From an uncultured Bacilli bacterium (GTDB taxonomy: Bacteria > Bacillota_I > Bacilli_A > RF39 > UBA660), in assembly GCA_947629075.1 (NCBI GenBank), contig CANRCI010000045.1:1-10568 (forward strand): 10,568 nt of DNA, given 5' to 3'. Below the pieces are notes generated by a model. That model saw only the letters and a program-made list of their open reading frames with translations, did no database searches and was not told where the DNA came from. The position numbers were made by a program, and so were the translations under genes. Shown piece by piece: positions 1 to 7,537 of the stretch (the first letter of the stretch is position 1; every line of letters begins with the position of its first letter).

Positions 1-100
1 GAAAGCTACTTTGGAGTCTTTCGGTTAGACCGTTATCGAAATTAAGATCCAATTAGGATGGTACCGTGCTGATGCGCTCCTATAGTTTGGTCTTTTTTTC
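1..100 (+). promoter_or_regulatory. T-box riboswitch, 3' part (antiterminator domain)
   Basis: This is the downstream end of a tRNA-sensing T-box leader; stem I and the specifier loop lie before the window. The conserved T-box AGGATGGTACCGTG (55-68) is close to the family consensus AGGGTGGNACCGCG. It folds as the classic antiterminator: helix A1 54-58 with 78-82, the TGGTACC bulge at 59-65, and helix A2 66-69 with 74-77. A hairpin at 1-22 (GAAAG with CTTTC and ACT with AGT) could be stem III. A competing ATCC/GGAT hairpin (47-50 with 56-59) would disrupt A1. A T-tract follows at 93-99, but the expected terminator partner of the A1/A2 3' strand is missing; the best alternative is AGACC (27-31) with GGTCT (89-93). 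The downstream alaS implies tRNA-Ala as the sensed tRNA, which cannot be read directly here. Confidence 0.85.
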
Positions 101-114
101 TTGGAGGAGGATAT

Positions 115-657
115 ATGAAAAAAATAGTAGCAATTGTTGGAATGTGTGGAAGTGGTAAGAGTGTAGCTTCTGACTTTCTAGTAGAGAAGGGTTGGAAAAA
201 GGTTTATTTTGGTGGTGTAACGATGGAGAAGTTACAAGAAGAAAACTTAGAAGTAACACCAGAAAATGAAAAAATGATGCGTGAGCGTCTTCGTGCTGAA
301 CTTGGTATGGGAGCTTATGCCAAAATACTTTTACCGAGAATCAAAGAATATGCCAGTGAAGAAAACACTGTTTTAGATGGACTTTACTCATGGGATGAGT
401 TAAAGATTCTTCGTGATGAATTAGGTGAAGATTTAAAACTTATAGCGATTGTTGTCGATCGCAAACTTCGTTATGAGAGATTAGCTGTTCGTGATATTCG
501 CTCTCTTAGTGCAGTTGAAGCTCAAAATCGCGATATATCAGAGATTGAAAACATCGCCAAAGCTGGTCCAATTGCCTATGCAGACTATTACATATTTAAT
601 AATGGTAGCCGTGAAGAATATCTACACCGTCTAGAAGAAATTTTAGAGGAAATATAG
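115..657 (+). CDS. P-loop kinase-like protein (UPF0200 / dephospho-CoA-kinase-like)
   Basis: A 180-residue soluble P-loop NTPase. Walker A is GMCGSGKS (residues 9-16). A DG(L/I)-type segment at 88-90 follows a beta strand (TVLDG), and an Arg-rich stretch with the RDIRS motif (127-130) could form the lid. The order of motifs (Gly-Gly after strand 2, a TPEN-x-MRERLRAELG helix, DG, lid, and a C-terminal ADYYIFNNGS segment near 156-165) resembles the UPF0200/COG0237-like kinases best known from archaea. True CoaE is related but usually nearer 200 residues. I infer a small-molecule or nucleotide kinase; the substrate is unknown. The start is the ATG with the strong SD GGAGGAGG (103-110). The gene is first in the T-box operon and lies nine bases before alaS, so it is probably induced when a tRNA, likely tRNA-Ala, is uncharged. 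Confidence 0.8.
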   Translation: MKKIVAIVGMCGSGKSVASDFLVEKGWKKVYFGGVTMEKLQEENLEVTPENEKMMRERLRAELGMGAYAKILLPRIKEYASEENTVLDGLYSWDELKILRDELGEDLKLIAIVVDRKLRYERLAVRDIRSLSAVEAQNRDISEIENIAKAGPIAYADYYIFNNGSREEYLHRLEEILEEI

Positions 658-666
658 GAGGTTTTT

Positions 667-3354
667 ATGAAAAATTTAAGTAGTACAGAAATCAGAAATT
701 TATGGATGGAATACTTTGCTAGTAAAGGACATAACGTCATGGAAAGTGCACCACTTGTCCCATACGATGATGATAGTTTGTTGTTCATCAATGCTGGAGT
801 TACACCTTTAAAAAAGTATTTTGATGGTAGTGTTGTTCCCGAGAATAAGCGTATTGCAACTATTCAAAAATGTATTAGAACTAATGATATTGAAAATGTT
901 GGGGTAACCAAAAGACATTTAACATTCTTTGAGATGATGGGTAATTTTTCTATTGGTGACTATTTTAAACAAGAAGCTTTAGAGTTTGCCTACGAGTTTT
1001 TAACGGATGAAAAATGGGCTGGTATTCCTAAAGAAAAGATTTATGTAACAGTTTATTCCAATGATGAAGAGACGTACAATAAGTGGTTAGAATTAGGCCT
1101 AACAGAAGAGCAAATCGTTCGTTTGGATGGAAACTTCTGGGAGATTGGTGAAGGACCATGTGGACCGGATTCTGAAATTTTCTATGACCGCGGTGAAGAG
1201 TATGATCCCGATGGTGATGCGTTAGAAAAGTTTAAAAGAGATGAAGATCAAGAACGTTTCCTAGAGATTTGGAATAACGTGTTTAGTCAATTCAATTCTG
1301 AAATTGGTAAAGATCGTGACGAATACCGTGAACTACCTCATAAAAACATCGATACTGGAGCCGGGCTTGAGAGATGGTGTTGTATTTTTCAAGGAGTTGA
1401 TTCACCGTTTGATACTGATTTATTTAAACCGATAATTGAACAAATCGAAGCCATTTCTGATAAAAAGTATGAGGGGGATAAACCATTTAAAGTAATAGCG
1501 GATCACATCAGGGCAATTACGATGGCTTTATCTGATGGTGTAGTCTTTGAAAACACCGGTCGTGGTTATGTCTTGCGAAGATTACTACGCCGTAGTGTTC
1601 GTGAAGGAAAAAAATTGGGAATTAATGAACCGTTTATATATAAATTAGTCGATAATGTTGTAAATATTTCTAAAGATAATTATCCTAATCTTTTAGATAC
1701 GCAAGCTAACGTTAAAGCTTTAGTTTACAACGAAGAAGAATTATTCCACAATACGTTGGAAGCTGGAGAACGTCGACTTAAAGAATTGATGAAAGAAGCT
1801 AGTGACATCGATAAGACCATTAGTGGTTATGATGTGTTTAAACTATACGATACTTATGGTTTTCCATTTGAACTTACTATGGAATATCTCGAAGAAGAAG
1901 GATATACAACTAATGAAGAAGAATTCAATAAATACATGGAAGAAGCTAAAATGCTATCTAAGAGTAGTCGTAAAAATGACGCTAGTATGAATTCTCAAAA
2001 TGAGGCGTTATTAAACTTCAAGGATGAGAGTACTTTCTCATACGATGTCGAAGAGATGACATCAAAGGTTATTGCCTTAATTAAAGATGGTGAATTTGTC
2101 GATAGTTTATCTGATAATGGTTATGTCATCTTAGATAAAACTTGTTTCTATGCTGAAAGTGGTGGACAGGTAGCGGATCATGGTGGAATGAAAAGTGATA
2201 ACTTTAAGTTAAAGGTAAGAGATGTTACTAAAGCACCGAATGGACAACATCTTCACAAAGTTGAAGTTATCGAAGGAACTGTTAAAAAAGGAGATAGCTG
2301 TAAGATTAAGATAATCTCTGAAGAAAGAGCAAGAATTAAAAGAAACCATAGTGCGACCCACATTCTTCAAAAAACATTACAAGAAATATTGTCTAAGAAC
2401 ATTCACCAAGCTGGAAGTTATGTCGATGATAAGCGTTTGCGTTTTGATTTTACTTACACCAACAATATAAGTGATGACGAAATCTTACAAATCGAACAAC
2501 GCGCTAATGAACGAATAAATGAAAATAATGATGTTATCATTAATGAGATGCCAATTGAAGAGGCTAAGAAAAAAGGAGCTATGGCATTGTTCACTGACAA
2601 ATATAAAGACATTGTCCGTGTTGTTGAAATGGGAGATTCCATTGAACTTTGTGGTGGTACTCATGTAAGTAATACGCAAGATATTAAGCATTTAGCAATT
2701 CTCAAGTTAGAATCTAAAGGAAGTAATGTCTATCGAATTGAGGCAGCCACTGGTGATAATATTGAAAGTGCTATTTCCTCAATGGTTGAGCACTATATCG
2801 AAGAAATAAAGAAACAATTAGATAAAGCTAAAAAAATCATTAAGAGTGCTCAAGACTTAGGTAAAGAGTTGGACTTTGAAATTGATCTCAATCAAGTACC
2901 GATGAACTCTTATGGCGCAATTCTTTATAACAAGAGTCAACTTGAATACATTCAAACCGAGGTTAGAAATCTCGAAAAGCGTTACAATTCGCTTAAAATA
3001 GAGAAGATGACTGACAATCTCGATAAATACCTAGATGCGGTTGAAGAAATCAACGGTGTTAAAGCAATTGTCATGAAATTAGAAAACGAAGATATAAATG
3101 CTTTGAAAGAAATTATGGACCGTTTAGTTGAGCGCCTTGGAAAGTCAGTAGTTTTCTTTGCTAATGTCAAAGGTAATAACGTTAACTTCCTATGTCGTAG
3201 TGCCTGTGACTTACACGCTGGTATTGTTGTAAAAAATGCTTCACAAATGGCTTTGGGTAATGGTGGTGGAAGCCCAAAATTTGCTCAAGGTGGTGGACAT
3301 TCTATCGATTTAATGGATAAAATATTTAAAGAAGTTAAACAAGAGATTAAATAG
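667..3354 (+). CDS. alaS: Alanyl-tRNA synthetase
   Basis: Cytoplasmic class II synthetase that charges tRNA-Ala and clears Ser/Gly mischarging. At 895 residues it is full length (E. coli about 876). The class II core occupies the first roughly 310 residues: motif 1 region around FFEMMGNFSIGDYF (87-100), motif 2 region around FWEIGEGPCGPDSEIF (157-172), and motif 3 GRGYVLRRLLRR (298-309). The editing domain has the zinc ligands HSATH (H561, H565) and CGGTH (C662, H666). A helical linker and the C-Ala/DHHA1 domain follow, ending with the glycine-rich GNGGGSPKFAQGGG segment. SD GAGG (658-662 region) precedes the ATG. It is second in a T-box operon and ends in a terminator that overlaps its stop codon. 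No key motif is missing. Confidence 0.98.
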   Translation: MKNLSSTEIRNLWMEYFASKGHNVMESAPLVPYDDDSLLFINAGVTPLKKYFDGSVVPENKRIATIQKCIRTNDIENVGVTKRHLTFFEMMGNFSIGDYFKQEALEFAYEFLTDEKWAGIPKEKIYVTVYSNDEETYNKWLELGLTEEQIVRLDGNFWEIGEGPCGPDSEIFYDRGEEYDPDGDALEKFKRDEDQERFLEIWNNVFSQFNSEIGKDRDEYRELPHKNIDTGAGLERWCCIFQGVDSPFDTDLFKPIIEQIEAISDKKYEGDKPFKVIADHIRAITMALSDGVVFENTGRGYVLRRLLRRSVREGKKLGINEPFIYKLVDNVVNISKDNYPNLLDTQANVKALVYNEEELFHNTLEAGERRLKELMKEASDIDKTISGYDVFKLYDTYGFPFELTMEYLEEEGYTTNEEEFNKYMEEAKMLSKSSRKNDASMNSQNEALLNFKDESTFSYDVEEMTSKVIALIKDGEFVDSLSDNGYVILDKTCFYAESGGQVADHGGMKSDNFKLKVRDVTKAPNGQHLHKVEVIEGTVKKGDSCKIKIISEERARIKRNHSATHILQKTLQEILSKNIHQAGSYVDDKRLRFDFTYTNNISDDEILQIEQRANERINENNDVIINEMPIEEAKKKGAMALFTDKYKDIVRVVEMGDSIELCGGTHVSNTQDIKHLAILKLESKGSNVYRIEAATGDNIESAISSMVEHYIEEIKKQLDKAKKIIKSAQDLGKELDFEIDLNQVPMNSYGAILYNKSQLEYIQTEVRNLEKRYNSLKIEKMTDNLDKYLDAVEEINGVKAIVMKLENEDINALKEIMDRLVERLGKSVVFFANVKGNNVNFLCRSACDLHAGIVVKNASQMALGNGGGSPKFAQGGGHSIDLMDKIFKEVKQEIK

Positions 3355-3375
3355 ACCAAATCATTGGTCTTTTTT
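3353..3375 (+). terminator. Intrinsic terminator of the alaS operon
   Basis: AGACCAA (3353-3359) pairs with TTGGTCT (3364-3370) around an ATCA loop, followed by a run of T (3370-3375). The 5' arm begins inside the alaS TAG stop codon (3352-3354), so a terminating ribosome would cover the hairpin. The 3' arm and T-tract nearly repeat the end of the T-box leader at 87-99. Confidence 0.88.
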
Positions 3376-3378
3376 CTT

Positions 3379-3405
3379 TTGTCGCAATTTAATAAGTGAT
3401 ATAAT
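3379..3405 (+). promoter_or_regulatory. SigA-type extended -10 promoter for holA operon
   Basis: TATAAT at 3400-3405 is preceded by TGA (3397-3399), giving an extended -10. The -35 is weak: TTGTCG (3379-3384) with a 15-base spacer, or TTTGTC one base upstream with 16. The element lies directly after the alaS terminator. Transcription would start near 3412, leaving a leader of about 13 bases before the ATG at 3425. The SD candidate is AGATGAT (3415-3421). Confidence 0.72.
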
Positions 3406-3424
3406 TAAAGAAAGAGATGATGAT

Positions 3425-4360
3425 ATGAAAAACGTGTATTTAATTGTAGCAACTGATTTTATTACTATTAAAGAAAGTATTGATAAAATTGCTAGAGAGA
3501 ATAAATTTAGTGAAGAAGAGAAGATAAAGTATGATGCCTTAAATACTCCTTTAGATAGAGTAGTCGAGGAGCTAGATACTTTTAGTTTTTTAGTAAATAA
3601 AAAATTATTGATTTTAGATAACGCTTATTTTTTATCTCCAACTAAAGTAAAAGGTTATTCAGTAGATAATACAGAATCTTTAGAGAAATATTTAAACAAT
3701 CCCAATCCCGATAACGTTTTAATTATCATCACTGATAAATTAGATGAACGTAAAAAAATAGTTAAACTTTTAAAAGAGAAAGCTACTATTATCGATAAAG
3801 AAATATCGATCTTTGATATTTTAAAGAGTGATAAAGAAGATTATAAGGTTGAAGATTATACACTTCGTTATCTAATCGATTACTGTGGTAATGATAATGA
3901 AAAGATAATGAATGAATTTACTAAATTGAAGCTTTATAAAATGGAAGAAAAAGAGATAACAAAAGATGATATCGAAAAAATCGTTATTAAGTCACTTGAA
4001 GACAACATTTTTTCTTTAATCGATGCGATTACTAGTCGTAATGATAAAAAGGCTTTAAAAATTTATAGTGATTTAATTGAAAATAGAGAAGACGCTAATA
4101 AGATATTATCGATGGTCATGGAGCAGTTTAGAATTATTTATAAAGGAAAAGTTCTATTAAAAGAAAATCATAACTATAATCAAGTTGCCCAAAGCCTAGG
4201 TATTCATCCCTATCGTTTTTCTAAAGCGATGGAGAAGGCTGGAAATTATTCATTACATGAAATAGTTGCCATTTTAAATGCTTTAGCGGATATCGATATA
4301 AATACCAAGACTGGTAAATCCAATATTGCAAGTTTTGAAACCTTTCTTATGAGTTTGTAG
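3425..4360 (+). CDS. holA: DNA polymerase III subunit delta
   Basis: The delta subunit opens the beta sliding clamp within the clamp-loader complex during replication. The 311-residue length fits the family (about 340 in Bacillus). Seen features are an N-terminal AAA+-like region with the strand KLLILDNAYFLSP (about 59-71), a second strand NVLIIITDKLDERKK (about 98-112), and a helical C-terminal collar domain. The C-terminal signature is the recognisable one: NIFSLIDAITSRNDKKAL, then MVMEQFRIIYKGKVLLKE, then AQSLGIHPYRFSKAMEKA. As usual for delta, there is no functional Walker A. It heads an operon with the ABC exporter genes; its stop is nine bases before the next ATG. I find no functional reason for that pairing. 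Confidence 0.93.
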   Translation: MKNVYLIVATDFITIKESIDKIARENKFSEEEKIKYDALNTPLDRVVEELDTFSFLVNKKLLILDNAYFLSPTKVKGYSVDNTESLEKYLNNPNPDNVLIIITDKLDERKKIVKLLKEKATIIDKEISIFDILKSDKEDYKVEDYTLRYLIDYCGNDNEKIMNEFTKLKLYKMEEKEITKDDIEKIVIKSLEDNIFSLIDAITSRNDKKALKIYSDLIENREDANKILSMVMEQFRIIYKGKVLLKENHNYNQVAQSLGIHPYRFSKAMEKAGNYSLHEIVAILNALADIDINTKTGKSNIASFETFLMSL

Positions 4361-4369
4361 GAGGAAGAT

Positions 4370-5074
4370 ATGTTAGAAATAAAGAATTTAAGTAAAAGTT
4401 TTGGCTCTAAAAAAGCAGTATCCGATTTATCACTTGAGTTAGAAAATGGTAAAATACTAGGTTTTATCGGTCATAATGGGGCTGGAAAGACCACGACGAT
4501 TAGAATGATTGTTGGAGCTCTTATTCCCGATAGTGGCGAAATTGTAATTGGTGGCATTAATCTTAAAAAAGATCCCATTGCTTGTAAAAAAATAATGGCC
4601 TACATTCCCGATAATCCTAATCTATATGAACATCTAACTGGTATTCAATATCTAAATTTTATTGCCAATATTTTTCAGATCGATAAAAGCACTCGTGAAG
4701 AGAGAATTAAAAAAACGGCTGAAAGATTCGGCATCGAAAAAAATTTGGGCGATTTAATTAGTAGTTATTCTCATGGTATGAAACAGAAGTTGGCTCTCAC
4801 TTCTGCCTTCATTCATCAACCAAAATTGCTAGTCTTAGATGAGCCATTTGTCGGGTTAGACCCCAAAGCGAGTCATGAACTAAAAGCGATGATGAAAGAA
4901 TTGTGTAAGGAGGGTAGTGCTATCTTTTTTTCGACCCATGTTTTAGAAGTTGCTGAAAAGTTATGCGATGAAGTGGCAATTATTAAAGATGGAAAGCTTA
5001 TAACTAGTGGTTCGATGAAAAAAATCTTGAAAGATAAATCCCTTGAAGAATTATTTATGGAGCAAGAGAAATAA
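4370..5074 (+). CDS. ABC transporter ATP-binding protein (exporter type)
   Basis: A 234-residue cytoplasmic nucleotide-binding subunit. Walker A is GHNGAGKT (34-41). The Q-loop region reads IPDNPNLYEHLTG (79-91), so an Asp/Asn stretch occupies the usual Gln site. The signature is SYSHGMKQ (132-139), Walker B is LLVLDEP (153-159), D-loop GLD follows, and the H-loop histidine is H190. The PDNPNLYEHLTG form and YSHGM signature are typical of ABC-2-like exporters of the YthP/EcsA/BcrA sort. The SD AGGAGG overlaps the holA stop. The TAA stop overlaps the permease ATG by one base (TAATG), which suggests translational coupling and an obligate pair. The exported substrate cannot be read from sequence. 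Confidence 0.93.
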   Translation: MLEIKNLSKSFGSKKAVSDLSLELENGKILGFIGHNGAGKTTTIRMIVGALIPDSGEIVIGGINLKKDPIACKKIMAYIPDNPNLYEHLTGIQYLNFIANIFQIDKSTREERIKKTAERFGIEKNLGDLISSYSHGMKQKLALTSAFIHQPKLLVLDEPFVGLDPKASHELKAMMKELCKEGSAIFFSTHVLEVAEKLCDEVAIIKDGKLITSGSMKKILKDKSLEELFMEQEK

Positions 5075-6654
5075 TGAAAAATTTATTACTATTATTAAAA
5101 GTTAATCTCTCATCGATTTTTGGACTAAATCAACTCTATTACGTCCAAGATGAAAAAGCCAAAGAACAGATTAAAAAGAAACGCAATATCTTCTTGATAA
5201 CGATTTTGGCTTTTGGTTATGTATCGCTAGTATACAGTTCGATGATTATCGAGGACTTGGTCAAATTTCATAGTGAAATTCTCTTAATCGCTGTTTTTGC
5301 TCTTCTTGTTTCACTGATCAATATCTTTACGACAATCTATAAAACCTCTTCATCGCTTTTCAATTTTAAAGATCTTGACTTGATTTTAAGTTTTCCGATT
5401 CAACAAAAGGTTATCGTTCTAAGTAGAGTAATTATAATCTATCTCCAAAACTTAATCTATTGCCTTGCTGTAATGGTGCCGAGTAGTTTTGTCTACCTAT
5501 TCGTAGTAAGACCTGACATGCTAGTTTCAATAAAGCTATTAACTCTAATATTTTTAATTCCTGTTATACCAACTCTCATCGGTATAATTATTGGTATTAT
5601 CATTACTTATCTAGCATCGTTTTTTAAAAAGAACAAATTTACTTCATTAGTTATAAACGTTGCGCTTACTATTGGAAGTATTTTCTTGTATTACCAATTT
5701 TTTAATGAAGATGTCAATTATTTTAATGTCACCAATACCTTAGTGAGTTCTATCGCGAGTAGATATCCACCACTTCAATTATTAATCGATGGCATAACTT
5801 CTAATAAATCGTATCTCATCTTTATTACTTTAAATATCTTATTGATCCTCGTTTCTGTTTTCTTAATTAATATGTTTTATCTAAAACTAAATACCATTCT
5901 TAGTACCAATCATACTAAATCTAATTATAAAGTTAAATCGTTAAAAGAAGAGAAGATGTATAAGGCATTAATTCATAAAGAATATGATCGTTATATATCG
6001 AGTCATAATTATGTGTTAAATACCTCAATCATTCTCATCTTGGGAATCATCTCAGTGATTGCTCTGTTAATATTCGGTAGTCAAAAAATAGAAGCCCTAA
6101 TTGAGATACCCGGTTTAAGTCAATTAATTACCTCTTATGCACCATATATTTTGAGCGCTTGTACTCTTTTATCGTCAACTACTCATTGTAGTATTTCCCT
6201 AGAAGGAAAGAGTTTTGAACTAATTAAAACACTACCGATACCAGTTCATCAATACTTAATGGCCAAAGTCCATTTTAGCGTCATTATTTCTACCATCGCT
6301 ACTTTAATAATTGGGACAATTCTAAACGTTTATTTAAAGACCTTTTCGCTAGTTATATACTTAATCCCAATACTATGTAGTGTTATGATGTCGTTAATCG
6401 GAATTATCGTCAATCTCCATTTTCCGAATTTTGACTATAAAAACGAAGTAGCAGTAACTAAACAATCGCTTCCTGCTTTTTTAAACAGTTTTCTAGGACT
6501 TATAATTATTGTTCTTGGATTATTAATACTAATTAAACTAAAGATGAGTTTAAACCTAATCTATTTAATTACTATCATCTTTTTAAGTCTAGTAGATACT
6601 TTACTTTATCTATATTTAACTGTTAAGGGTGAAGAAATATTTAAAAGTATTTAA
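5074..6654 (+). CDS. ABC transporter permease, two-fold repeated, ABC-2-like
   Basis: A 526-residue integral membrane protein, the partner of the preceding ATPase. I count roughly 10-12 hydrophobic helices, including about 39-58, 68-88, 116-144, 154-182, 190-209, 246-270, 315-335, 352-366, 397-420, 426-447, 470-487 and 493-517. Two halves repeat the same layout: a charged amphipathic entry, a helix pair, then a cytoplasmic coupling motif (KDLDLILSFP at 99-108, KSFELIKTLP at 379-388), then further helices. This fits the putative ABC exporter permeases of the YthQ-like/ABC_tran_2 type, not the short 250-residue ABC-2 subunits. With both halves fused, one copy could form a whole transmembrane unit with two ATPases. 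I see no terminator right after it. Substrate unknown. Confidence 0.85.
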   Translation: MKNLLLLLKVNLSSIFGLNQLYYVQDEKAKEQIKKKRNIFLITILAFGYVSLVYSSMIIEDLVKFHSEILLIAVFALLVSLINIFTTIYKTSSSLFNFKDLDLILSFPIQQKVIVLSRVIIIYLQNLIYCLAVMVPSSFVYLFVVRPDMLVSIKLLTLIFLIPVIPTLIGIIIGIIITYLASFFKKNKFTSLVINVALTIGSIFLYYQFFNEDVNYFNVTNTLVSSIASRYPPLQLLIDGITSNKSYLIFITLNILLILVSVFLINMFYLKLNTILSTNHTKSNYKVKSLKEEKMYKALIHKEYDRYISSHNYVLNTSIILILGIISVIALLIFGSQKIEALIEIPGLSQLITSYAPYILSACTLLSSTTHCSISLEGKSFELIKTLPIPVHQYLMAKVHFSVIISTIATLIIGTILNVYLKTFSLVIYLIPILCSVMMSLIGIIVNLHFPNFDYKNEVAVTKQSLPAFLNSFLGLIIIVLGLLILIKLKMSLNLIYLITIIFLSLVDTLLYLYLTVKGEEIFKSI

Positions 6655-6697
6655 TATAATAAAAATTTCTTTTTCATATAATTATTTAGGTGATTAT
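6652..6697 (+). promoter_or_regulatory. Candidate promoter and SD before the NodB-like pseudoenzyme gene
   Basis: TATAAT (6677-6682) lies five bases before AGGTGAT (6688-6694), which is three bases before the ATG at 6698. The longer CATATAAT (6675-6682) matches seven of eight positions of the Bacillus SigE -10 (CATACAAT). TAATATA (6652-6658) matches six of seven of a SigE -35 (KMATATT), but with 16 bases between them against the usual 14-15. No convincing SigA -35 is present. A second TATAAT at 6655-6660 also lacks a -35. The region is so AT-rich that chance matches are likely. Confidence 0.4.
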
Positions 6698-7537
6698 ATG
6701 CTTAAGAAGTTTTTTTCTTTAATAGGGATTATTTCACTCTCGTTATTCAGTTTTTATTACACGCAATTATCAGTAAATTTAGTAATGGAACAAGATCCGA
6801 TTATGAAAGAGATCAAGGCAGTAAAACAAGATTTGGAAACCGAAGGAGTGGATGCTACTCTTATAGATAACAATATTATTCCAGGTATCAGTGGTACTAG
6901 GGTGGACTTACAAAAAAGTTTTAAAAAGATGAAACGTTACGGTAAGTTTAGTAAAAGTCTTTTGACATTTATTAGTACTAAACCCAGTATTAGTATCGAT
7001 GACAATTACGATAAATATATCATCAAAGGTAATGAAAGTAAGAAAAACATCTCTCTCATCTTTATAGGAACAGAACCCAAAAACATTCCCGATATCATTA
7101 AAATATTAGATCAAAAACAAGTTTCCGCCACTTTCTTTTTAGATATGGCAACAATCAATAATAATCCCGAACTCATCAAATTAATATTTTTAGCTGATCA
7201 CGAAATAGAACTTTTAGGCCCTTATATCGAAGGAAACATCAGATCGACCAATAACTTTTTCAAAACCTACATCGGTACTAATCTCTCATATTGCTATACC
7301 CCAAAAGAAGATGAAGACGTCCTAAATCTTTGTAAAAAGATGCATCTCCATACCGTTATTCCAACTAAAAAAATAGATAAATATCCATATTTAAACATAT
7401 CTGATTCGCTAGAAAATGGTAACTTATATGCCATGGATACAACTGGTGAAGTAATCAAAGAATTAAAGTCAGTTATTACCCTGATAAAACAGAACAATTA
7501 CAAAATAGTTAAACTAAAAGAATTATTAAAAGAATAA
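6698..7537 (+). CDS. Exported NodB-fold protein lacking catalytic residues (pseudo-deacetylase)
   Basis: A 279-residue protein with an N-terminal hydrophobic signal or anchor (about 4-21, after Lys-Lys). A short middle region has the motif IPGISGTRVDLQKSF..MKRYGKF (61-84). A C-terminal half aligns by eye with the NodB polysaccharide deacetylase domain of the gene at 9116. Where an active enzyme has TFDDGP this one has FIGTEP (122-127). ATFFLD (144-149) is kept. HxxxH is replaced by HEIELLGPY (168-176), RPPYG by YCYTPKED (198-205), and LHDT by AMDT (245-248). All Asp/His metal ligands therefore appear lost while the fold is retained, suggesting binding or regulation, not catalysis. An earlier in-frame GTG at 6629 overlaps the permease and lacks an SD; ATG 6698 has AGGTGAT three bases upstream and places the signal at the N-terminus. 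The reading frame is intact, so it is not an obvious pseudogene. Confidence 0.8.
   Translation: MLKKFFSLIGIISLSLFSFYYTQLSVNLVMEQDPIMKEIKAVKQDLETEGVDATLIDNNIIPGISGTRVDLQKSFKKMKRYGKFSKSLLTFISTKPSISIDDNYDKYIIKGNESKKNISLIFIGTEPKNIPDIIKILDQKQVSATFFLDMATINNNPELIKLIFLADHEIELLGPYIEGNIRSTNNFFKTYIGTNLSYCYTPKEDEDVLNLCKKMHLHTVIPTKKIDKYPYLNISDSLENGNLYAMDTTGEVIKELKSVITLIKQNNYKIVKLKELLKE

Noticed and set aside
588..791. Antisense reading frame across the kinase-alaS junction, and other opposite-strand or out-of-frame frames (1802-1990, 2454-2691, 2982-3170, 7294-7497, 7600-7827, 10022-10207)
   Set aside because: They overlap well-supported genes, have no recognisable domains or SD, and their composition follows the coding strand of the real gene.
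2046..2052. Perfect TGTCGAA 0A-box match inside alaS
   Set aside because: It lies deep in a conserved coding region with no promoter nearby; one or so matches to a 7-mer are expected by chance in a window of this size on two strands.
6655..6660. First TATAAT after the permease as the main promoter
   Set aside because: No -35-like hexamer at 16-18 bases; equally explained by AT-richness. The second TATAAT at 6677 has better context.
6629..6697. Upstream GTG start extending the pseudo-deacetylase by 23 residues
   Set aside because: No SD before GTG, overlap with the permease end, and it would bury the export signal; ATG 6698 has AGGTGAT at the standard distance.
6698..7537. Degraded pseudogene of the deacetylase
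   Set aside because: The frame is uninterrupted, with an SD, a signal segment and a distinct middle region absent from the gene at 9116; it looks like a diverged functional protein.
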